NCBI RefSeq assembly: GCF_024756235.1
Contig: NZ_JANUGY010000004.1
Location: 62,001 to 126,000, forward strand
Direction: 5' to 3'
Origin: Massilia kyonggiensis
Lineage (GTDB): Bacteria > Pseudomonadota > Gammaproteobacteria > Burkholderiales > Burkholderiaceae_D
Length of the DNA stretch: 64,000 nucleotides
Of the stretch, positions 54,176 through 63,908 are shown piece after piece. The notes under the pieces are model-generated. The model was not told the DNA's origin and searched no databases. It saw only the letters and a program-made list of their open reading frames with translations. Numbering within the stretch: position 1 is the first letter of the stretch; each line of letters starts with the position of its first letter. The position numbers and the translations under genes are program-made.

Positions 54176-55279
54176 ATGACCGCCCCGATCCCGTTCGAAC
54201 CGCGTTTCGAAAGCCTGGAAGACGACGAAGCGCAGACCAGCTTTGACCTGCAGACGACGATGCGCAGTATTTCCACGAAGACGTACGAGGATTCCGGCCG
54301 CGCGCTGCGCAGCGTGCACGCCAAGACGCACGGGTTGCTGGTGGGCGAACTGACCGTCGAAGCGTGCCTGCCGGAAGCGTACGCGCAGGGCCTGTTCGCC
54401 CGGCCGGGTACGTATCCCGTCGTGATGCGCCTGTCGACGACGCCCGGCGACGTGCTCCCGGACGACGTGTCGACGCCGCGCGGTATGGCGATCAAGGTCG
54501 TCGGCGTGGAAGGGCCGCGCGTGGGCGGGAGCGAGCACGACGTCACGCAGGACTTCGTGCTCGTCAACGGCCCCGTCTTCAGTGCGCCCAACGCGCAACA
54601 ATTCCTCGGCAGCGCGAAGCTGCTGGCGGCGACGACGGACAAGGCGCCGAACCTCAAGCGCCTGTTCTCCGCGGTGGCGCGCGGGGCCGAACAAGCCGTC
54701 GAAGCGGTCGGCGGCGAAAGCGTGACGCTGAAGGCGCTGGGCGGCCATCCGGAGACGCATCCGCTCGGCGAGACGTATTACAGCCAGGTGCCGATCCTGT
54801 ACGGCCGCTACATGGCCAAGGTGCAGGTGGCACCCGTGTCGCCCGCATTGACGGCGCTCGCGGGGGCCGAAGTCGACCTGAAGAACCGGCCGGACGGCCT
54901 GCGCGACGCGGTCGTCGGCCATTTCGCCGGTGAAGGCGGGGAATGGGAATTGCGGGTGCAGCTGTGTACGGACATCGAGCGCATGCCGATCGAGGACGCG
55001 TCCGTCGAATGGCCGCAAGACCTGAGTCCTTACGTGACCGTGGCGCGCCTGCGCGCGGCGCCGCAGAAGGCGTACGGCGACGAACTGGCGCGGCGCATTG
55101 ACGACGGCATGCAGTTCAATCCTTGGCATGCGCTGGCCGCGCATCGCCCGCTGGGGTCGATCATGCGGGTGCGCAAGGCGGTGTACGCGATGTCGAAGCG
55201 CTTCCGCGCGGAGAGAAACGGCAGCGGGATCGCCGAGCCGCGCGACGTCGAGGCGTTGAAGAACGCGGCGCTGCGCTGA
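54176..55279 (+). CDS. Catalase-family haem protein (srpA/small catalase-like)
   Basis: 367 residues of the clade of shortened catalase-related proteins: RSVHAKTHGLLVGELTV corresponds to the catalytic His region, MRLSTTPGDVLPDDVSTPRGMAIKV in part to the haem-binding core, DFVLVNGPVF to the Asn region, and FNPWHALAAHRPLGSIMR to the C-terminal segment. It lacks the length of true catalases and has no signal peptide. Members bind haem and have low peroxidase or catalase activity. It lies 175 bases from the divergent molybdoenzyme gene and 19 bases before fdhD. Confidence 0.83.
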   Translation: MTAPIPFEPRFESLEDDEAQTSFDLQTTMRSISTKTYEDSGRALRSVHAKTHGLLVGELTVEACLPEAYAQGLFARPGTYPVVMRLSTTPGDVLPDDVSTPRGMAIKVVGVEGPRVGGSEHDVTQDFVLVNGPVFSAPNAQQFLGSAKLLAATTDKAPNLKRLFSAVARGAEQAVEAVGGESVTLKALGGHPETHPLGETYYSQVPILYGRYMAKVQVAPVSPALTALAGAEVDLKNRPDGLRDAVVGHFAGEGGEWELRVQLCTDIERMPIEDASVEWPQDLSPYVTVARLRAAPQKAYGDELARRIDDGMQFNPWHALAAHRPLGSIMRVRKAVYAMSKRFRAERNGSGIAEPRDVEALKNAALR

Positions 55280-55297
55280 ATGGTATCATCGGGGCCG

Positions 55298-56137
55298 ATG
55301 ACGCCTCCCCACGATCCCGATACCGACGCCATGCCGCCGGCCGCACGCGCGCGGCGTGTGCTGCGCATGCACGCTGGCGAACTGGCCGAAGTGGAGGACA
55401 TGGTCGTGGACGAAGTTCCCGTCGCCCTGGTCTACAACGGGATCTCGCACGCGGTCATGATGGCCACGCCGGCCGACCTGGAAGATTTTGCGCTCGGCTT
55501 TTCGCTGAGCGAAGAGATCATCGTGGGGCCGGGCCAGTGCTACGGCATCGACGTCGAGGACACCGCGGGCGGGATCGCCGTCCAGATCGAGATCGCCGGC
55601 AGCGCGTTCATGGCGCTCAAGGAGCGCCGCCGCAGCCTGACGGGCCGTACGGGCTGTGGCCTGTGCGGCGTCGACAGCCTGGACCAGGTCTGCCGCGCAT
55701 TGCCGGCGCTGGCGCCCGCGCGCGGGTTCCACGTCGACGGCGTGCGGCGCGCGCTGGGGGCCATCGGCGCGGAGCAGACGCTGACGAAGCTGACGGGCGC
55801 TGCCCACGCGGCCGCCTGGTGCGGCATGGACGGCACCCTGCACATCGTGCGCGAGGACGTCGGCCGGCACAATGCGCTGGACAAGGTGATCGGTGCGATG
55901 GCACGGGCACGCGCAGCGCCCGGGGCCGGCTTCCTGTTGATCACCAGCCGCGTCAGCTTCGAGATGGCGCAGAAGGCGGCCGTGGCCGGTGTGTCGGCAC
56001 TGGTCGGCATGTCGGCGCCGACGCTGGCCGCCGTCGAACTGGCCGACAAGGCCGGCATGACCCTGCTCGCGTTCGCGCGCGGGAATGACTTCGTGTGCTA
56101 CACCCACGCGGATCGGCTCGGCCTGGCCGGCGCCTGA
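55298..56137 (+). CDS. fdhD: Formate dehydrogenase accessory sulphurtransferase FdhD
   Basis: 279 residues with the CGLCG motif (Cys120 and Cys123), EDFALGFSLSEEII, VREDVGRHNALDKVIG and TSRVSFEMAQKAA, all typical of FdhD. It passes sulphur from IscS to the molybdenum cofactor, which activates formate dehydrogenase-type enzymes. The molybdoenzyme gene 1.3 kb upstream on the other strand is its likely client. The ATG at 55298 is used; the longer frame begins in the previous gene. Confidence 0.95.
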   Translation: MTPPHDPDTDAMPPAARARRVLRMHAGELAEVEDMVVDEVPVALVYNGISHAVMMATPADLEDFALGFSLSEEIIVGPGQCYGIDVEDTAGGIAVQIEIAGSAFMALKERRRSLTGRTGCGLCGVDSLDQVCRALPALAPARGFHVDGVRRALGAIGAEQTLTKLTGAAHAAAWCGMDGTLHIVREDVGRHNALDKVIGAMARARAAPGAGFLLITSRVSFEMAQKAAVAGVSALVGMSAPTLAAVELADKAGMTLLAFARGNDFVCYTHADRLGLAGA

Positions 56138-56141
56138 ACGA

Positions 56142-56492
56142 TCAGCCGGAGACGAGCGCCAGCAACGCTTCCCGGTCGGCCGCCTGCTGGCGCTGGGCCG
56201 TGACGCGGTCCCACAGCAGGAACATGCCATACGCCCATTGCGTCACCAACTCCGCTTCCCCGGCCGGCCGTGCCGACGCGCTGCCCAGCAGGCGTTCGAT
56301 CTCCGTGCGCGTCTGGGTGGTGACCTGCTCGTAGTTCCAGGCGCCTTTCGGCCGCATCTTCTGGCGGGCGCGGTAGCGGCGGGCCCGCTCGGCGTCGCTG
56401 AGCTTGTCCTCCTTCGGCGGACGTCCGCGCTTCTTCGCCAGCGCCGCGTCGAGCGGCAATTCGATCGTGCTCAGGTCTTCCGGTTGCTTCAT
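56142..56492 (-). CDS. Small protein with an AT-hook-like KKRGRPPK motif
   Basis: 116 residues starting MKQPEDLSTI, with AKKRGRPPKED at about 19-29 and a basic segment RARRYRARQKMRPKG (about 36-50), then a helical C-terminal half. GRPPK flanked by basic residues resembles the minor-groove AT-hook. The stop lies five bases from the convergent fdhD stop. It is divergent from the patatin gene (130 bases between starts). I do not recognise a family; a nucleoid or transcription role is only a suggestion. Confidence 0.72.
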   Translation of the reverse strand: MKQPEDLSTIELPLDAALAKKRGRPPKEDKLSDAERARRYRARQKMRPKGAWNYEQVTTQTRTEIERLLGSASARPAGEAELVTQWAYGMFLLWDRVTAQRQQAADREALLALVSG

Positions 56493-56621
56493 GGTGCGGT
56501 CGAGAATGATTGTCGCTCTATTATTCGTGACGCATTTCAATAAAGCAATAGGGAACCGCGCGTGCGCTGGCCTGCCTAACGGTGCGGGAGGGTCACACAA
56601 CCCCTTGTGCCGGGAGGCCAT

Positions 56622-58505
56622 ATGGCAACCAATCACATCGCAATCGCCTGCCAGGGCGGCGGCAGCCACGCCGCGTACACGGGCGGCGTCCTTCCCATCC
56701 TGCTCGAGCAGTTCGACAACCTTGCCGACGGCGACGGCGCCGACAACACGGCGCTCGTCGCGATCAGCGGCACGTCCGGCGGCGCCATCAGCGCGCTGCT
56801 CGGCTGGTACGGGTTCATCACCGGCGGCGCGCCCGAGGCGGGACGGCGGCTGGATGCGTTTTGGCAGGGCAATTCCGCGCTCGGCCTCGTCGAATCGACG
56901 GTCAACCACGTCTGCCGCAGCCTGGCCGACCTCGCGGCGATGGGCGGCTGGGACATCAAGTCGAGCCCGTACGTGCTCCCGCTGGCCGGCATGGAGCTGT
57001 GGAATGCGACGGCGTGGCCGGCGCTCGCCCACATGCTCGGACCGGACAACCCATGGATGCGGCCCGACTTCTTTTCGCTGCCTGGCCTGCTGGGTCCCGG
57101 CGTGGACTGGCCCCTCGTCGCGCTGCTGGGCGACTTCGCCAGTATTCCGACGGAAGTGGAGCGCTGGCTGCGCAGCGACCTGGAAGCGGCCATGTTCCCG
57201 CCCGCGGCGCCATGCCAGGAACGCTACCGGGCCGACCGGGGCGCCGTCGAGGGCCGGATCGCCGGGAAGCTCGGGGCCGTCGATCGCCTGCGCGCACGCA
57301 TGGCGCAGGTCGGCGTCCCGCCCGGCAGCCTGCTGCACGCCGCGCTGGAACGGTGGCATCCGCCCGCCGTGCGTTTCGACGCCGTGGCGCTCGGGCAGCT
57401 TGCGGATGCCGTGCGCCACGCGTTGCGCCCGATCCCGCGCCTGCTGCTGGGCGCCGTGGAGCTGCACGAGGGCGAATTCGTCGCATTCAGTTCCGAGCGG
57501 GCGCCGGGCGACGGCGGCATCTCGGTCGACGCCGTGCTGGCGTCCGCCGCCGTCCCCTGGCTGTTCCGCGCGCACGAGATGGCGGGCCTCGACGAGACGA
57601 CCCTGGCCCCGCGTCCGCTGACGCTGTGGGACGGCCTGTTCTCGCAGAACCCGCCGATCCGCAACTTCCTGTCCGGCGTCGCGGACGACGCGCGAAAGCC
57701 GGACGAGATCTGGGTCGTGCAGATCAATCCCACCCAGGCCCGGGCCGACGCCGGCTGGCTGCATATCGCCTTCAATGGCGGCGAGATCTGGGACTTGCGC
57801 AATGCGCTGGCCGGCAATCTCGCGCTGAACCAGGAACTGGGCTTCGTAGATGCGATCAACCGCCGCATGGAAAGCGCGCGCGGCGACGACGTGTCCCCGG
57901 CCGGTACCGCGGCGCAGCGGCGCGACAAGCTCGTGCAGGTCGACCGCATCGTCATGGATGGCACGGCGGTCGAGACGGCGGCCGGCATGCCGCTGGGCGC
58001 GAACTCCAAGCTGGACCGCGACCCGGTCCTGCGCGGCGCGTTGTGGGAGCATGGCGCGGTACAGGCGCGGCGCTACCTGGCGCTGCGCGAGCACGTGCCG
58101 GCGCTGTTCGCCGACCTGGAAGGCACCCTGGCCGGCGCATGCGCGTGCGCGGCGGGCCAGCGTCCGGACGGGGCCGGCGGCACGCTCCGCCCGGATGGCG
58201 CGGCGCGCTTCGGCGAGCTCGTGATCGATGGCGCGACCGTCCACGGCATCGCGCCGGACGTGCCCGATACGCCGCAGGCGCTCGTCGCCTGGCGCTCGGC
58301 GCATACGCTGATCAACGGCCGGCCCGTGCGCATCGAAGGCAAGTCGGAGCTCATGGTGGCGGACGCCGGCTGGAGGCTGAAGGACGTACGCATCACGGCG
58401 GTCGTGCCGAAGGCCCGGCCGGCGGAGCGGACACCCGCGCCTGCGCGGCAGCCTGTGGGCCGGCAACCCGTGCCCGTGCAGCCGCCGTCAGAGGTGCGGC
58501 ACTGA
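56622..58505 (+). CDS. Patatin-like phospholipase
   Basis: 627 residues. The N-terminal patatin core shows the oxyanion loop GGGSHAAYTGGV (12-23), the nucleophile elbow GTSGG with Ser52, and a DG-type catalytic Asp in LWDGLFSQNPPIRNF (about 340). Large insertions between these raise the length well above a minimal patatin. The C-terminus (about 545-627) is a Pro/Ala-rich tail. It should hydrolyse acyl esters of lipids or polymers such as PHB. No signal peptide is seen. A strong start at 56622 follows GGGAGG. Confidence 0.85.
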   Translation: MATNHIAIACQGGGSHAAYTGGVLPILLEQFDNLADGDGADNTALVAISGTSGGAISALLGWYGFITGGAPEAGRRLDAFWQGNSALGLVESTVNHVCRSLADLAAMGGWDIKSSPYVLPLAGMELWNATAWPALAHMLGPDNPWMRPDFFSLPGLLGPGVDWPLVALLGDFASIPTEVERWLRSDLEAAMFPPAAPCQERYRADRGAVEGRIAGKLGAVDRLRARMAQVGVPPGSLLHAALERWHPPAVRFDAVALGQLADAVRHALRPIPRLLLGAVELHEGEFVAFSSERAPGDGGISVDAVLASAAVPWLFRAHEMAGLDETTLAPRPLTLWDGLFSQNPPIRNFLSGVADDARKPDEIWVVQINPTQARADAGWLHIAFNGGEIWDLRNALAGNLALNQELGFVDAINRRMESARGDDVSPAGTAAQRRDKLVQVDRIVMDGTAVETAAGMPLGANSKLDRDPVLRGALWEHGAVQARRYLALREHVPALFADLEGTLAGACACAAGQRPDGAGGTLRPDGAARFGELVIDGATVHGIAPDVPDTPQALVAWRSAHTLINGRPVRIEGKSELMVADAGWRLKDVRITAVVPKARPAERTPAPARQPVGRQPVPVQPPSEVRH

Positions 58506-58508
58506 ATA

Positions 58509-58514
58509 TATAAT
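58509..58514 (+). promoter_or_regulatory. Possible sigma-70 -10 box before the 58587 gene
   Basis: TATAAT lies 73 bases before the GTG at 58587, in a short AT-rich gap after the patatin gene. No good -35 box is visible. Confidence 0.3.
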
Positions 58515-58586
58515 GTACTAAAAGCAACGATCCCGGTAAAATGACAGGGTTGCACGTTCGTAAATACTGTCAAGGAGTCCGGGATC

Positions 58587-60383
58587 GTGGGTTCACCAAT
58601 CAAAAGGTCGGCGGCGGCCGTTGCCGCCGTCTGTGCGCTCGTGGGCGGCGCCTGTTTTGCAGAGGACGCCGGTCCTCAAAGCATCGTCGTCACGGGGCAA
58701 CGGAGCACGTCGTCGTGGGTGCGGGCCGAGAGCGCCCACGTGGTCGTCCTGTCCGACGCGCCGCGCGAGGACGTGGCCCGGCTGGTGGAGCACCTGGAAC
58801 GCCTCGACAGCCTGTTGCGCGTGTACACGGACGACTATCGCCCGAAGTCGGCAGGCCCCGAGAGCAAGCTGAATCTCGTCTACCTGAACGACGTGCGCGA
58901 CCTCGACCGCGTGGCCGCGGACCGCCCGGCCAACGGCATCGCGTTGTTCCGCGACTGCGCGGACGGTGCCCAAGGCTTCCTCGTGCGGACGGCGCCGCTG
59001 GCACCGATAGCCGACGACAAGCTGGCCAAGGCACCGCTGGACGAAGGTCTTGCGTACGTATCCGAGGCATATGCACGCCACTTCCTGTACCGCCACACGG
59101 ACGTGCGCAGCCCGTCGGCGTGGGTCGAAGGCTTCGCGAATTATTTCGCCAGCGTGCGCTTCGGCGCGACGCAGATGGTGATCGGCCGCACGCCGCCGGG
59201 CGTGGGGCGGTATTTCTATTTCCTCGACCAGGGCCACCGCTATAACCTCGACTACGCCGACATACTCGGACCGCGTCCGTTCGCGAACCTGTCCGACACC
59301 CGGCGCCGGGCGGCGGGCGTGGAATTCGACGCGCGGTCCTGGATCCTGGCGCATTACATCCTGGGCTCGGGTGAGCGCCGCAAGAAGCTCGGGACGTTCC
59401 TGAACGCCGTCCACCACGGTGCCGAGCCGGCCGCCGCGCTGCGCGACGCGTTCGGCCTGGACGTGGGCGCTGCATCGACCGCGTTGTGGCGCTACCGCCT
59501 GCAGGCGGCCGAGGTGATGCGCGTGGAGCAGCCGCCCGGCCCGCGGCCGGAAGTCGCCATCACGACGATGTCCGCCACGTCCGGCGGCTTCATGCTGGCC
59601 GACGCGGCCCTGAAAGCCTGTCCCGCCCCCGCGCAGGGCGAAGCGCTGCTGCGCACCTTGACCGCCGACGCGGGCGCGGTCCCGAACGTCGAGGCGGGCC
59701 AGCTGGCGCTGAACCGTGCCCGCGTCGACTGGGGCGATCCGGCCGCCGCGCTGCCCTGGCTGGAGAAGACGGCGCGCCGCGCGGATGCCGGCGCCGACGT
59801 GCTGTTGCTCGCGGCACGGGCGCACCTGAAGCTGGCCGCCCGTCTCGACGCCGGCGCACGCACGTCCCACGTGGACGCCGCCCGCGCCAGCCTCACGCGG
59901 GCGCGCGAACGCGATCCGGGGTCGGGGGCCGTCGCGCTGGCGACGCTCGACCTGGCGCTGCTCGCCGACGGCAAGCCCAGCCGAGAAGCGCTGGACGGCG
60001 TATTGACGGCGTGGCGCACGGCGCGCGATTCGCGCCCGCTGGCCCGCGCGGCAGTGCTCGCGTATTGCTACCAGGTCGACGTGCCCAGGGCCGAGCACAT
60101 CCTGCGCACGCTGGAGAACGACGTCCGCGACCCCGCGACGGCCGCGTGGGCGGCGGCGTTCCAGCGCCGCCTGAACGGGGGCCTGACCCTGGCGGACATC
60201 ACGGCGGAAATGCGCCTGGTGCCGGGGGCGGGCGGGTTCAGCGAATGGACGATCGACCAGCTCAGCGTGATGCGCGACGTGGAATACAATGCGGGGCTGG
60301 AGGACGCCCGCGGGTTCCTCGACCAGCAGATGCAGAACCCGGACCCGTCCAAGGCGTTGCTGAATCCGCCGTCGAGCCGTTAA
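58587..60383 (+). CDS. Exported protein with a degenerate gluzincin-like domain and a helical repeat C-terminus
   Basis: 598 residues from a GTG start (AAGGAG upstream): signal peptide (ending GACFA), residues about 40-260 resembling DUF1570-like peptidase scaffolds (WVRAESAHVVVLS, LDEGLAYVSEAYARHFLYRH, WVEGFANYFASVRFG), and residues about 310-598 with TPR-like helices (GQLALNRARVDWGDPAAALPWLEK in part). In relatives the sequence before the WxxEG-type segment carries HExxH; here the position reads EAYAR, so the zinc site appears lost. It is probably a non-catalytic periplasmic binding or scaffold protein. It lies 76 bases before the TonB receptor gene on the same strand. Confidence 0.6.
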   Translation: MGSPIKRSAAAVAAVCALVGGACFAEDAGPQSIVVTGQRSTSSWVRAESAHVVVLSDAPREDVARLVEHLERLDSLLRVYTDDYRPKSAGPESKLNLVYLNDVRDLDRVAADRPANGIALFRDCADGAQGFLVRTAPLAPIADDKLAKAPLDEGLAYVSEAYARHFLYRHTDVRSPSAWVEGFANYFASVRFGATQMVIGRTPPGVGRYFYFLDQGHRYNLDYADILGPRPFANLSDTRRRAAGVEFDARSWILAHYILGSGERRKKLGTFLNAVHHGAEPAAALRDAFGLDVGAASTALWRYRLQAAEVMRVEQPPGPRPEVAITTMSATSGGFMLADAALKACPAPAQGEALLRTLTADAGAVPNVEAGQLALNRARVDWGDPAAALPWLEKTARRADAGADVLLLAARAHLKLAARLDAGARTSHVDAARASLTRARERDPGSGAVALATLDLALLADGKPSREALDGVLTAWRTARDSRPLARAAVLAYCYQVDVPRAEHILRTLENDVRDPATAAWAAAFQRRLNGGLTLADITAEMRLVPGAGGFSEWTIDQLSVMRDVEYNAGLEDARGFLDQQMQNPDPSKALLNPPSSR

Positions 60384-60459
60384 AAAAGTTGGAACTTTCG
60401 TGGGCGCCCGCGGGAATACTGGTTCCCGCACCGGGGTTTCCATACACTGAACCTGTTCG

Positions 60460-62763
60460 ATGATTCCGACCAAGCACGCGCTGAAAGTCCTTCCCGCCTT
60501 ACTCGTTACCTGTTTCGCCTTGCCGGCGTCGTTCGCGCAAACGGCGCCGCCCACTGTGAAGCCCGCGCCGGACACGAAATCCGATGACGGCGTGGCCACC
60601 GTGGAGGTGGTCGCGACGCGGCCGACCAACAAGGTCGACCGCGATGTTTACGACCTCAAGAACGACATCAGCGTGAGCAACGCGTCCGCGGCCGACATCC
60701 TCAACAACGTGCCGTCCGTCACCGTCGACCAGGACGGCAACGTGGCCCTGCGCGGCAACCAGAACGTGCAGATCATGGTCAACGGCAAGCGCGACGCCCA
60801 GTTCCAGGGCCAGAACCGGGGCGACGCGCTGAACGCGTTCCCGGCCGAGGCCATCGAATCGGTCGAGGTGATCAACGTGCCCGGCGCCGAATTCGGCAAC
60901 GAGGGCGGCAGCGGTCCGATCATCAACCTCGTCCTCAAGCGCAACCGCAAGGCCGGCTCGCGCGCGAACCTGAGCGTCAACAAGGGCACGGAAGGCCGCG
61001 GCAACGCCTTCCTGAACGGCGAGCATGCGGAAGGTCCGTACTCGATCTCGGGCAACATCGGCGTCCGCGAGAACGTGCGCAACAGCTACAACGAGTCGCA
61101 GCGCCAGGATCTCGATCCGGCCACCGGCGCCGTCACGGACTCGCAGAATTCGGTGGGCAACCGGCAGGGCCGGTCGAAATCGCTGAATCTCGCGTCGACG
61201 TTCACCTACAACGCCGGGGAGCGCGACCAGGCCGGCGCCACCGTCAGCTACTCGAAGATCCGGAACGAGAACGACAGCACGACCTCGACCCAGCGGTTCG
61301 CGGCGGATGATTCTCCGCTGGCCGACTTCACGAGCCGGTCGCAGAGCCGCTCGCCCGCCGAGAACTTCGGCATCGGCGCGTCGTACGACCACAAGAGCGG
61401 CGTGCCGGGCGAAGACCTGAAGTTCGACCTGCGCTACACGGGCCAGAACAATCACTCCGATTCGGACGTCTTCTACGACTATCGCCTGCGCCCCACGCCG
61501 TTCATCGCGAACAGCCTGCGCTCGACCGACCGGCGCAACCGCATCCTCGACATCTCCGTCGACTACGAGCGCAACGTGTGGGACACATGGCACCTGAAAG
61601 CCGGTGCGAAGGTCGCGGACAGCAAGACCAACAATCCGACGAACTACCTCGGCCAGGACCCGGTGACGGGCCAGTACGTGCCGGTGGCCAGCCGCATCAG
61701 CGATTTCGAATCGAACGACCGCAACGCGGCCATCTACGGCATCCTGTCCACGAAGCTGGGCAAGAACCTCAGCATCCAGGGCGGGCTGCGCGGCGAGTAC
61801 ACGGAGCTCGACGTCCACCAGCCGCTGCTGAACGAGGAGGACAAGTACTACTACATGAACTGGCTGCCGAGTTTTTACGCAACGCGCGACATCGGCACCG
61901 ACGGCATGCTGCAGTTCCGCGCCTCGCGGCGCATCGCGCGGCCCAACGAGCGCGACCTGAATCCGAACCTCGTCTACCTGAGCGACTTCAGCGCACGCCT
62001 CGGCAACCCGCACCTGCAGCCGGTGAACAACGATAACTTCGAGCTGGCGTACCGCGACCGCCTGTTCGGCGTGGACAGCAGCTTCGTCCTGTTCAAGCGG
62101 CGCGAGTCGCCCGTGATCGGCAACCGCAGCTTCGCGCTCGCAACCGACCCGAACGTGATCGTCACGTCGCCCATCAATTTCGGCACCAACGACTCCGTCG
62201 GCGTCGACCTGAATTTCAACGTGCGCAAACTGTTCGTGCAGGGCCTGTCGGCCAACCTGGGCGCGACGCTGGCCAACGAAAAACGCCAGCGCATCTCGAA
62301 CTTCACGACCGACGCGACGGCCGTGGAGCAGACGAACCACCGGGAGAACATCAAGCTGCGCCTCGCGTACCAGGTCGGCATGGAATCGCTGCAGCTGAGC
62401 GTCAACCGCAACGGCGCCACGCTGAACGGCCAGGGCATCAACAGCGCCGTCACGATGACGAATTTCACGTGGATGCACCGCATCACGCCGCGCCTGTCGC
62501 TGAACCTGAACGTGAACAACGTCTTCCACACCGGGAACATGGAAAGCGACATCGAGAACGAGGTGCTGCGCCTGCATACCCTCAACGTGAGCCAGCCGCG
62601 CATCGTCCAGATCGGGCTGCGCTACCAGTGGGGCGGCGTGACGGGCGACGAGCGTCTGCGCAACGGCAACCGCGGCATGTTCCGCGGCGGCCGGGGCGAT
62701 GGTGGCGAGGGTGGCTTCAACGGTGGCGGAGGCGGGTTCGGCAACGGCCGTGGCGGGTCCTGA
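60460..62763 (+). CDS. TonB-dependent receptor with a glycine-rich C-terminal tail
   Basis: 767 residues: signal peptide (ending ALPASFA), plug (about 45-170: VEVVATRPTN, ADILNNVPSVTVDQDGNVAL in part, EAIESVEVINVPGAEFGNEG in part), and a barrel of the outer-membrane beta-barrel 3 type. The last predicted strand, QPRIVQIGLRYQW, lies about 40 residues before the end; a Gly/Arg/Asn-rich tail (RGGRGDGGEGGFNGG and following) comes after it. No ligand can be named; the group imports iron chelates or oligosaccharides. Its end is 9 bases from the convergent adhP stop. Confidence 0.85.
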   Translation: MIPTKHALKVLPALLVTCFALPASFAQTAPPTVKPAPDTKSDDGVATVEVVATRPTNKVDRDVYDLKNDISVSNASAADILNNVPSVTVDQDGNVALRGNQNVQIMVNGKRDAQFQGQNRGDALNAFPAEAIESVEVINVPGAEFGNEGGSGPIINLVLKRNRKAGSRANLSVNKGTEGRGNAFLNGEHAEGPYSISGNIGVRENVRNSYNESQRQDLDPATGAVTDSQNSVGNRQGRSKSLNLASTFTYNAGERDQAGATVSYSKIRNENDSTTSTQRFAADDSPLADFTSRSQSRSPAENFGIGASYDHKSGVPGEDLKFDLRYTGQNNHSDSDVFYDYRLRPTPFIANSLRSTDRRNRILDISVDYERNVWDTWHLKAGAKVADSKTNNPTNYLGQDPVTGQYVPVASRISDFESNDRNAAIYGILSTKLGKNLSIQGGLRGEYTELDVHQPLLNEEDKYYYMNWLPSFYATRDIGTDGMLQFRASRRIARPNERDLNPNLVYLSDFSARLGNPHLQPVNNDNFELAYRDRLFGVDSSFVLFKRRESPVIGNRSFALATDPNVIVTSPINFGTNDSVGVDLNFNVRKLFVQGLSANLGATLANEKRQRISNFTTDATAVEQTNHRENIKLRLAYQVGMESLQLSVNRNGATLNGQGINSAVTMTNFTWMHRITPRLSLNLNVNNVFHTGNMESDIENEVLRLHTLNVSQPRIVQIGLRYQWGGVTGDERLRNGNRGMFRGGRGDGGEGGFNGGGGGFGNGRGGS

Positions 62764-62772
62764 CGCACACGT

Positions 62773-63807
62773 CTATCGACCCGCGCCGAGATCGAGCACG
62801 ACCCGTCCCTCGATGGCACCGCGGCGCATGCGGTCAAAGACGTCGTTGATGTTGTCGAGCCTGTCCGTCGACACGGTTGCCTTGACCTTCCCCTCGGCCG
62901 CGAACTGCAAGGATTCGAGCAGGTCCAGCCGGGTGCCCACGATCGACCCGCGCACGGTGATCCCGTTCAGGACCATATCGAAGATCGGCAGCGGGAAGTC
63001 GCCGGGCGGCAAGCCGTTCAGCGACACCGTGCCGCCGCGCCGGACCATGCCCAGGGCCTGGGAGAACGCGTGGGACGACACGGCCGTGACGAGGACGCCG
63101 TGCGCGCCGCCGATCTCGCGTTTGATCGTTGCCGCCGGGTCCGCGGTCCGGGCATTGATGGCCAGGCTCGCGCCCAGGCGCCGCGCCAGGGCCAGCTTCG
63201 CATCGTCGACGTCGACCGCCACCACGTGCAATCCCATCGCGCGTGCGTACTGGACTGCCAGGTGGCCGAGTCCGCCGACGCCGGAAATGGCCACCCAGTC
63301 GCCCGGCTTGGTATCCGTTACTTTCAGGCCCTTGTACACGGTCACGCCGGCGCACAGGATCGGCGCGATGTCGACGAAGCCGACGTTGTCCGGCAGGACG
63401 CCGACATAGTCGGCTTCCGCGAGCGCATATTCGGCAAATCCGCCGTTGACGGAATAGCCGGTATTCTGCTGCGATTCGCACAAGGTTTCCCATCCACCCA
63501 GGCAATGCGGACAATGGCCGCACGCGGAATGCAGCCAGGGGACGCCCACGCGGTCTCCGCTCCTCACGTGCTTGACGCCCGGGCCGACCTCGGCCACGTA
63601 ACCGACGCCTTCGTGTCCCGGGATGAACGGTGGATTCGGCTTGACGGGCCATTCGCCGCCGGCGGCGTGCAGGTCCGTATGGCAGACGCCGCAGGCCTCG
63701 ATCTTGACGAGGACCTGGCCGGGGCCTGGTACGGGAACCGGTGCATCCTCGATATACAGCGGTTGGCCGAAGGCGCGGACCACCGCGGCTTTCATCATCT
63801 TGCTCAT
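62773..63807 (-). CDS. adhP: Zinc-dependent alcohol dehydrogenase AdhP
   Basis: 344 residues starting [14 protein letters not shown]. The catalytic zinc site [14 protein letters not shown] and PGHEGVGYV, the structural zinc Cys in [15 protein letters not shown], and the Rossmann [17 protein letters not shown] are intact. It oxidises primary alcohols such as ethanol to aldehydes with NAD. The frame is open for another 51 codons upstream, but the start at 63807 has a good ribosome-binding site (AGGAGCG) and family agreement. Confidence 0.93.
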   Translation of the reverse strand: MSKMMKAAVVRAFGQPLYIEDAPVPVPGPGQVLVKIEACGVCHTDLHAAGGEWPVKPNPPFIPGHEGVGYVAEVGPGVKHVRSGDRVGVPWLHSACGHCPHCLGGWETLCESQQNTGYSVNGGFAEYALAEADYVGVLPDNVGFVDIAPILCAGVTVYKGLKVTDTKPGDWVAISGVGGLGHLAVQYARAMGLHVVAVDVDDAKLALARRLGASLAINARTADPAATIKREIGGAHGVLVTAVSSHAFSQALGMVRRGGTVSLNGLPPGDFPLPIFDMVLNGITVRGSIVGTRLDLLESLQFAAEGKVKATVSTDRLDNINDVFDRMRRGAIEGRVVLDLGAGR

Positions 63808-63908
63808 GTTTCGCTCCTGTCGTTGAGGCTTTGATGCTAGGAAATGCACCCGGAAATGCCCATGATGCACATCAAAATTGACAGGATTCGAATCGGATAC
63901 GCCCTGGG

